A DNA stretch of 5,500 nt from Planctomycetota bacterium (GTDB lineage: Bacteria > Planctomycetota > MHYJ01 > JACPRB01), in NCBI GenBank assembly GCA_016200125.1, contig JACQFK010000651.1:1-5500 (forward strand), read 5' to 3'. The position numbers and the translations under genes are program-made. The notes under the pieces are model-generated. The model made no database searches. It was given only the letters and a program-made list of their open reading frames with translations, and was not told the DNA's origin. Positions 1 to 4,572 of this stretch are shown here, piece after piece; within the stretch, counting starts at the first letter, position 1; each line of letters opens with the position of its first letter.

Positions 1-192
1 GGTCTTCTTCTTCTCCTTGTCCGAGCCCATGATGGAGACGAAGACCTTCGCGTAGCGGTAGTCGTCGGAGACCTTGGCGCGGGTGACGGTGACGAAGCCC
101 TTGCGGGGGTCGCGCAGATCGAAAAGGATGATCTTGCTCGTCTCCTTCACGATCTCGCTCGCCAGCCGGTCCTTCCTGAAGCCCTGGCCCAT
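1..192 (-). CDS. rbfA: Ribosome-binding factor A, N-terminal part (runs off left edge)
   Basis: The first 64 codons of RbfA, a small KH-fold protein that binds the 30S subunit and helps late 16S rRNA maturation and cold adaptation. The visible protein starts MGQGFRKDRLASEIVKE and contains DLRDPRKGFVTVTRAKVS and YRYAKVFVSI. This follows the family pattern: an N-terminal helix with R...EI, then DPR.G..TVT..., then the YAKV.VS strand. The rest of the gene, usually about 120 residues in all, lies outside the window. ATG at 192-190 is chosen because homologues begin a few residues before this helix. No strong Shine-Dalgarno precedes it; GAGACC is the best purine stretch. It lies 72 bases after infB on the same strand, and infB-rbfA is a widely conserved pair, so it is probably co-transcribed. 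The identification is firm; the start is moderately sure. Confidence 0.92.
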   Translation of the reverse strand, partial: MGQGFRKDRLASEIVKETSKIILFDLRDPRKGFVTVTRAKVSDDYRYAKVFVSIMGSDKEKKKT

Positions 193-264
193 TGGATTAT
201 CGAGGTCTCGAGGTATAGAAAACCGGGAGCGGGCGCTTCGACGTCCGGGAAATCAACCGTCAGC
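193..264 (-). other. infB-rbfA intergenic spacer with a short direct repeat
   Basis: The 72 bases between the infB stop and the rbfA start contain no gene and no convincing terminator, which fits read-through transcription. A TGA in the infB frame lies at 255-253, four codons after the normal TAG. A 7-base direct repeat TCGAGGT occurs at 200-206 and 208-214 (plus-strand reading). A TATACC sequence on the minus strand near 219-214 resembles a -10 box, but I see no matching -35, so I do not call a promoter. Confidence 0.5.
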
Positions 265-2925
265 CTAGGAGCGGCCCGCCGGCCGCTTCTCGAGCTTCCG
301 TGCGACCTTCTCGATCGCGAAGCCCTCGATGACGTCGTTCTTCCGGATGTCGTCGTGGCCCGCGATCTTGATGCCGCACTCGTAGCCTTCCACGACCTCC
401 TTGACGTCGTCCTTGAAGCGCTTCAGGCTCTCGAGCTTGCCCGTGTGGACGACCTTGCCGTCGCGGATCAGCCGCACCTGGCTCGTCCGCTCGATCTTCC
501 CCTTCGTCATGATGCAGCCGGCGATCGCGCCGACCCGCGAGATCCGGAAGACCTCCTTCACGGTGGCCTGGCCCTGGTGCTTCTCCACCAGCTCGGGCTC
601 GAGGAGGCCCTCGAGGGCCGCCTTCATCTCCTCGATCGCCTGGTAGATGATCGTGTAGACCTTGATCTCGACGCCGCGGTCCTTCGCGGCTTCCGCCGCG
701 CGGGGCTCGACGTCGACGTGGAAGCCGATGATCAGCGCGTCGGAGGCGTCGGCGAGCAGGACGTCGCCCTCGGTGACCGCGCCCACGGACGAGTGGAGGA
801 GCTTGAGCTTGACCTCCTCGGTGGACAGGCCGGGGAGCGCCTCCTTGAGGACCTCGAGGGAGCCCTTCACGTCCACCTTGAGGACGATCCGGATCTCCTT
901 CAGGCTGCCTCTCTCGATCTGCTTGAAGAGGCCTTCCATCGTGACGTGCTGGCGCTCCAGGAGCTGCGCCTCGCGGGCCTTGCGCGAGCGGTCCTCGGCG
1001 ATCTCCTTGGCCTACTGGATGTCCGCGACGACCTGGAAGGGATCGCCCGCGTCCGGCGCCTCGGCCAGGCCCATCAGCTCCACCGGCGTGGCGGGGCCGG
1101 CCGCCTCGACGGGCCTCCCCAGGTGGTCGTTCATCGAGCGGACGCGCCCGTGGCCCTTGCCGGCCAGCAGGACGTCCCCCTTCTTCAGGGTCCCGTTCTG
1201 GACGAGGATGGTCGCGACGACGCCGCGGTCGTCGGTCTTGCGCGCCTCGAGCACGACGCCCGAGGCCTTGCGCTTGGGATTGGCCTTGAGCTCGAGGAGG
1301 TCGGCCTCGAGGGCCAGCGTCTCCACGAGATGGTCCACGCCCTGGCCGGTGATGGCCGAGACCTCGCAGCACTCCGTGTCGCCGCCCCAGTCGCCCGCGG
1401 GCTGGAGCCCGAGCGCCGAGAGCTGGCCCTTGACCTTGTTGGGGTTGGCCTGGGGCTTGTCGATCTTGTTGAGCGCGACGACGATCTTCACGCCGGCCGC
1501 CTTCGCGTGGTTGATCGCCTCCTCGGTCTGGGGCATCACGCCGTCGGCGGCGTCCACGACGATTACGGCCACGTCCGTGGCCTTGGCGCCGCGCGACCGC
1601 ATCTGGGTGAAGGCCTCGTGGCCCGGCGTGTCGAGGAAGACGACGGACTTCCCGTCCTTCGTCGTCACCTTGGACGCGCCGATGTGCTGGGTGATGCCGC
1701 CGGACTCGCCCTTGGCGACGCTGGTGTTGCGGATCTTGTCGAGCAGCTAGGTCTTGCCGTGGTTGACGTGGCCCATGAAGGTCACCACCGGGGCGCGCGT
1801 GACGAGGTCCTTGGGATCGTCCTTCACGTCGGCGACGTCGGCCTTCATCTGGTCCTCGGCCGTCTTCTCCTTGACGATCGTGATGTCGCGCTTGAACTCG
1901 GCGGCCAGGACGCCGACCATGTCCTCGTCGAGCGCGGCGTTCTGGTTCATCACCATGGCGCCCTGGTCCATCAGCTTCTTGATGACCTGGGACACCTTGA
2001 TGCCCGACTGCTCGCAGAAGTTCTTGATGGTGATCGGCACGGTGATCTCGATCTTGCGCTCGGCCATCGGGGTGATGACCGGGCGGGGTTTCGGGGCCTG
2101 GACGGTCGGACGGTGATGGTGCTGCGGCGGGGTGCGCTGCCGGTAGCCCTGCGAAGGCGGCGGCATCGGGGGCCGCTGCCCGGCGTAGGCCGGCGTGCCG
2201 GGGCGCGTGGGCATCGGGGTGGGCCGCGGGGGGGCCACGGGCGTCGCCGGCTTGGCGGGGCCCGCCACCGGCTTGACGTGCCGCTTCTCCTTGGACTCCT
2301 CGACCTGGGTGTCGCGCGTGAACACTTCGATCTCGATCGGCCGCATCGCATGGAGTTCCTTCGCCTCGCCGATCACCTTGTCGACGTCGATCAGCGGCGT
2401 GGCGGCGGCCTTCTTGATCTCCTCCTGCTCCTCGGGCGTCAGCTCGACGTGCTTGTGCTCGGCGCCCTTGACGGGCGAGGCCTTCGCGTCGGTCGCGCCG
2501 AGGCGGAACTCCATGGCCACCTTGGCCTTCTTGGGGGCGGCCTTGGCGGGGGCCTTGGCGTCCTCCTTCTTGGCGGCGGGCTTGGCCTCGCCGGCGGCGG
2601 CGGGGTCCTTCTTCTTGGCGACCCGCTTCGTCTTGGGCGGCTCGCCCTCGGCGCCCGGCTCCTTCTTCGGCTTCTCGAGCTTGGGCTCCGCGGCCTTGGC
2701 GGCGGCCCGGTCCGCCTCCTCCCGCACCACCCGCGCGTAGATGTCCATGAGCGCGGGGTTGGCGTTCAGCTTGGAGCGGTGGGGCACCTGGGCGCGGACC
2801 GCGGCCGCGAGACGCGCGTCGATGTCCGCCCGCGCATCCTCGACCTTGATGCCCTTGGCCTTCGCGAGCTCGACGAGCTCGGCGGCCTTGTAGCCCAGTT
2901 CCTTGGCGAGTTCGCTAACCCTCAT
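265..2925 (-). CDS. infB: Translation initiation factor IF-2, interrupted by two in-frame TAG codons
   Basis: IF2 is the GTPase that places initiator fMet-tRNA on the 30S subunit and promotes 50S joining. The frame is continuous over 886 codons. Its parts are: IF2-N domain at about 1-50 ([11 protein letters not shown]); a Lys/Ala/Pro-rich linker at about 65-150; a Pro/His-rich linker at about 225-285 (PPQHHHRP); a second IF2-N-like segment at about 290-350; the G domain from about 378, with GHVNHGKT (385-392), [21 protein letters not shown] and SAITGQG; then domain II, domain III ([11 protein letters not shown]...) and the C-terminal barrel ending [12 protein letters not shown]. The start ATG lies inside the end of nusA (11-base overlap) with GGAAGAG upstream, implying translational coupling. 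TAG occurs at 1749-1747 (codon 393, where IF2 normally has Ser after GKT) and at 1014-1012 (codon 638). There is no frameshift. As written, the first product would stop in the P-loop and be inactive. Error, decayed copy and amber suppression are all possible. Identity is certain; functionality is not. Confidence 0.95.
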
Positions 2926-3979
2926 TCTTCTTCTCTTCCTGCGCCGGCGCCTCCGGGGAGGGCGCCGCCGCTTCGACGCCGGGCTCGCCCGGCGCCTCCG
3001 GCTTCGCCGCTTCCACCGACGCCGCGGCGGGCGCGCTCGTATCCCCGCCCAGCTCGTAAATGTCGATCTCCCACGCCGCCAGCTTCGAGGCGAGCCGCAC
3101 GTTGCGCCCGCCCTTCCCGATCGCCTGCGACAGCTGGTCCTTGAGCACGTACACGGTCGCCCGCTTCTGCGCCTCGTCCAGCTGGACCTCGGCGATCTCG
3201 GCCGGCTTCAGCGAGTTCTTGATCAGCTCCTCGGGCTTCTCGCTCCAGCGGACGATGTCCACGTTCTCGCCGTTGAGCTCGTCGACGACGTTCCGGATCC
3301 GGCTGCCGCGGACGCCCACGCAGGCGCCCAGGCAGTCCACGCGGTCGTTCGTCGAATGGACCGTGATCTTCGTCCGGTAGCCCGGCTCGCGCGCGATGCC
3401 CTTGATGACGACCGTGCCGTCGCCGATCTCCGGGACCTCGAGCTCGAAGAGGCGGCGGACGAAGTCCTCGTGTCCGCGCGAGACCATGACGCGCACCCGC
3501 GTGCCGCGGCGCTCCACCTCGGAGACGTAGGCGCGGAGGCGGTCGCCGATGCGGTAGTTCTCGCCCGGGACCTGGTCGCCCTTGAGCATCTGGGCCTCGG
3601 CCTTCTCGCCGATCTTGCAGACGAGGTGCGGCCCCTCGAAGCGGCTCACGGTGCAGGTCACGATGTCGCCCTTCTTGTGGGCGAACTCGCTGAAGACGCT
3701 CTCGCTCTCGACCTCGCGGAGCTTCTGGACGAAGAGCTGGCGCGCCGCCTGGTAGGCGATGCGGCCCAGCGCCGAGGTCTCGATGGGCTGATCGCCGTCG
3801 AAGGCGCTGATGTCGCCCTTGATCCGGTCGATCTTCACGACGGGCTGCTCCTTGGTGTTCAAGTGCTTCTTGGCTGCCAGGGCGAGCGCCTGCTCGATGG
3901 ACTCGAAGATGAGCTCCTTGTCGATCCCCTTTTCGCGGTGGATCGCGTCCACGATTCTCAGAACTTCTCCGCCGTTCAT
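2915..3979 (-). CDS. nusA: Transcription termination/antitermination factor NusA, short form
   Basis: NusA binds RNA polymerase and nascent RNA to control pausing, intrinsic termination and antitermination. The 354 residues comprise: an N-terminal polymerase-binding domain at about 1-100 (MNGGEVLRIVDAIHREKGI...); S1 at about 102-170; KH1 at about 182-258 with GACVGVRGSRI (218-228); KH2 at about 259-310 with AIGKGGRNVRLASKL (286-300); then a Pro/Ala/Glu-rich tail. Two in-frame ATGs are available, at 3985 and 3979. I choose 3979 because AGGAAGGG then has better spacing and the protein starts MN..., as in homologues. Compared with E. coli NusA (as I remember it), about 40 residues are missing from the head between GDISAF and GRIAYQAARQ, and there are no C-terminal acidic repeats. 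The gene ends in TAG at 2917-2915, overlapping infB. It is the first gene of the leftward cluster, and rimP, its usual upstream neighbour, is absent. No internal defects are seen. Confidence 0.97.
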   Translation of the reverse strand: MNGGEVLRIVDAIHREKGIDKELIFESIEQALALAAKKHLNTKEQPVVKIDRIKGDISAFDGDQPIETSALGRIAYQAARQLFVQKLREVESESVFSEFAHKKGDIVTCTVSRFEGPHLVCKIGEKAEAQMLKGDQVPGENYRIGDRLRAYVSEVERRGTRVRVMVSRGHEDFVRRLFELEVPEIGDGTVVIKGIAREPGYRTKITVHSTNDRVDCLGACVGVRGSRIRNVVDELNGENVDIVRWSEKPEELIKNSLKPAEIAEVQLDEAQKRATVYVLKDQLSQAIGKGGRNVRLASKLAAWEIDIYELGGDTSAPAAASVEAAKPEAPGEPGVEAAAPSPEAPAQEEKKNEG

Positions 3980-3985
3980 ATACAT

Positions 3986-3993
3986 CCCTTCCT
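3986..3993 (-). promoter_or_regulatory. nusA ribosome binding site
   Basis: AGGAAGGG lies directly before the ATG at 3985 and about six bases before the ATG at 3979. The spacing favours the second ATG, shortening NusA by two residues (Met-Tyr). The site touches the GC hairpin at 3995-4018, so folding of the leader could limit ribosome access. Confidence 0.65.
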
Positions 3994-3994
3994 G

Positions 3995-4018
3995 GGGGCC
4001 CCGACCGGGAGGGGACCC
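3995..4018 (-). promoter_or_regulatory. GC hairpin adjoining the nusA ribosome binding site
   Basis: In the nusA transcript, GGGUCCCC (4018-4011) can pair with GGGGCCCC (4002-3995) across an eight-base loop (UCCCGGUC), with one U-C mismatch. It ends one base before the Shine-Dalgarno sequence. The loop segment CCCGG (4009-4005) is complementary to CCGGG at 4069-4065 in the upstream part of the leader, which could form a five-pair loop contact. Pairing is read from sequence; any regulatory role is inference. Confidence 0.45.
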
Positions 4019-4019
4019 T

Positions 4020-4085
4020 GCCGAGACAAAAAAAAGTGGGTTGAGCCCACTTTGTGCGCGATTGCCCGGATTGTGGTGTCTCGGC
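4020..4085 (-). promoter_or_regulatory. Candidate nusA-operon leader RNA: long-range stem enclosing a terminator-like hairpin
   Basis: GCCGAGACA (4085-4077) and UGUCUCGGC (4028-4020) form a perfect 9-bp stem in the leftward transcript. They enclose about 48 bases holding the terminator-like hairpin at 4053-4033 and a single-stranded arm (4076-4054). The distal strand lies just after the U-tract, so it would be made only by polymerases that have passed the terminator. This is the layout of a cis-regulatory leader between a promoter (4133-4104) and nusA. Because NusA itself stimulates hairpin pausing and termination, autoregulation is a natural hypothesis. I recognise no known riboswitch class. 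Confidence 0.5.
4028..4053 (-). terminator. Intrinsic terminator/attenuator in the nusA leader
   Basis: In the minus-strand RNA, AAAGUGGG (4053-4046), loop CUCAA and CCCACUUU (4040-4033) form a perfect 8-bp stem. The U-run continues for five more bases to 4028, giving eight consecutive U in all. It lies about 44 bases after the predicted start of the nusA transcript and about 50 bases before the nusA ATG. No minus-strand gene lies upstream within the window for it to terminate, so attenuation of the nusA operon is the simplest reading. The A-tract flanking the other side is also A/T-rich, but the plus-strand reading has only three U after the stem. Confidence 0.65.
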
Positions 4086-4103
4086 TCCTTCTACATTGCG
4101 GCT

Positions 4104-4133
4104 ATCATATGAAATCACCCATACTCGAGTCAA
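4104..4133 (-). promoter_or_regulatory. Predicted sigma70-type promoter for nusA-infB-rbfA
   Basis: On the minus strand, TTGACT (4133-4128, five of six matches to TTGACA) is followed by an 18-base spacer and TATGAT (4109-4104, five of six matches to TATAAT). The expected transcript start is near 4097, giving a leader of about 118 bases before the nusA ATG at 3979. It is the best leftward promoter I can see between nusA and the divergent gene. The sequence match is good, but no experiment supports it. Confidence 0.65.
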
Positions 4134-4164
4134 GGCCGCCCTTCAGGCCGCCCCGCGGGGGGGG
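4134..4164. repeat. GC-rich direct repeat and palindrome next to the nusA -35 box
   Basis: GGCCGCCC occurs at 4134-4141 and again at 4146-4153, a 12-base period, directly upstream of the leftward -35 element. It is followed by the palindrome CCCCGCGGGG (4151-4160) and further G to 4164. Such paired sites can be operators, but in GC-rich DNA the similarity may be chance. Confidence 0.4.
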
Positions 4165-4186
4165 CTGGGTGGAGAACCTCTCTGCC

Positions 4187-4220
4187 GCTATTCGCTATTC
4201 TCATTCGCCATTCGCTTTTC
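4187..4220. repeat. Degenerate heptamer tandem repeat (ATTC-phased)
   Basis: ATTC cores begin at 4190, 4197, 4203 and 4210, with a variant TTTC at 4217. Units read roughly GCTATTC or CCATTCG, with spacings of 7, 6, 7 and 7 bases. The stretch is markedly less GC-rich than its surroundings and runs into the -35 position of the rightward promoter. It resembles short tandem heptamer repeats seen between genes in some bacteria. Function is unknown. Confidence 0.5.
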
Positions 4221-4240
4221 GTCAGCCTCGTTGCTATAAT
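4211..4240 (+). promoter_or_regulatory. Predicted promoter for the small membrane protein and purF
   Basis: A perfect -10 box TATAAT lies at 4235-4240. The best -35 candidate, TTCGCT (4211-4216, 18-base spacer), matches only three of six positions, so the promoter may depend on an activator or on the upstream repeats. The predicted start near 4247 is only about 14 bases before the ATG at 4261 and essentially at the alternative TTG start at 4249. Confidence 0.55.
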
Positions 4241-4260
4241 CCGCGCCGTTGCGAATCCGA

Positions 4261-4563
4261 ATGGTGGCGCTCTCCCTGATCCCCGGGGCGGCCCATATCG
4301 GCCTGGGGCGGACGATCCAGGGCCTGCTGTACTTCCTGGTCTTCGCCCTCTGCCTCAACGCCGCCCTCATGGCCCCTTTCCTCTCCCCCGATCCCGATCT
4401 GCGGCTGCGCTGCGCGCTCGGCGCGGGCGTCCTCTGGCTGGTCAGCTTCGTGGACGCCGTCCGCATCGCGGGCCTGGTGAAGAAACCCATCTGCGCCGGC
4501 GGGGACGGCTTCAGCGCCGCCGCCCCCAAGGCGCCGGAAGCCCCGGCGGCCGGGTCGCGTTGA
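4261..4563 (+). CDS. Small two-helix membrane protein, unknown function
   Basis: I do not recognise a named gene. The 100-residue protein starts MVALSLIPGAAHIGLGR. Hydrophobic segments at about 21-41 (GLLYFLVFALCLNAALMAP) and about 51-72 (CALGAGVLWLVSFVDA) are predicted inner-membrane helices, the second with a buried Asp65. A short connecting loop (SPDPDLRLR) joins them, and an Ala/Pro-rich tail follows. The N-terminal PGaaHigLGR pattern recalls small TM2-like proteins (PGxGHxYLGR), but the match is partial and I make no functional claim. ATG 4261 is chosen over the in-frame TTG at 4249, which adds four residues. Neither has a Shine-Dalgarno sequence, because the predicted promoter abuts the start. 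It ends in TGA nine bases before purF, so it is probably the first gene of a purF operon. Confidence 0.72.
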   Translation: MVALSLIPGAAHIGLGRTIQGLLYFLVFALCLNAALMAPFLSPDPDLRLRCALGAGVLWLVSFVDAVRIAGLVKKPICAGGDGFSAAAPKAPEAPAAGSR

Positions 4564-4572
4564 AAAGGTACG

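Noticed and set aside
205..225. A promoter for rbfA from TATACC on the minus strand
   Set aside because: There is no acceptable -35 sequence at the right distance, and the conserved cluster explains rbfA expression by read-through.
265..939. A separate gene starting at ATG 939 encoding only the IF2 C-terminal half
   Set aside because: It is in the same frame as the rest of infB, and 24 codons of matching IF2 sequence join it to the TAG at 1014. No strong ribosome binding site marks an independent start.
1012..1668. A separate GTPase gene starting at GTG 1668
   Set aside because: It lacks the P-loop, which is encoded immediately upstream in the same frame. It is the middle part of interrupted infB.
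1747..1749. TAG read as pyrrolysine, or another programmed recoding signal
   Set aside because: I see no recognisable insertion element nearby, and nusA uses TAG as its real stop. Site-specific insertion at a P-loop Ser position has no precedent known to me.
355..3144. A 929-codon open frame on the plus strand antisense to infB and the nusA end
   Set aside because: It lies opposite infB and nusA, whose minus-strand products are unmistakable. The translation is low-complexity (Leu, Gly, Arg, Asp, His-rich), as expected from the complement of GC-ending codons.
4020..4085. A tRNA or known riboswitch in the nusA leader
   Set aside because: No cloverleaf, T-loop GTTCGA-type sequence or conserved riboswitch core is visible. 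The inverted repeats fit an attenuator-like leader better.
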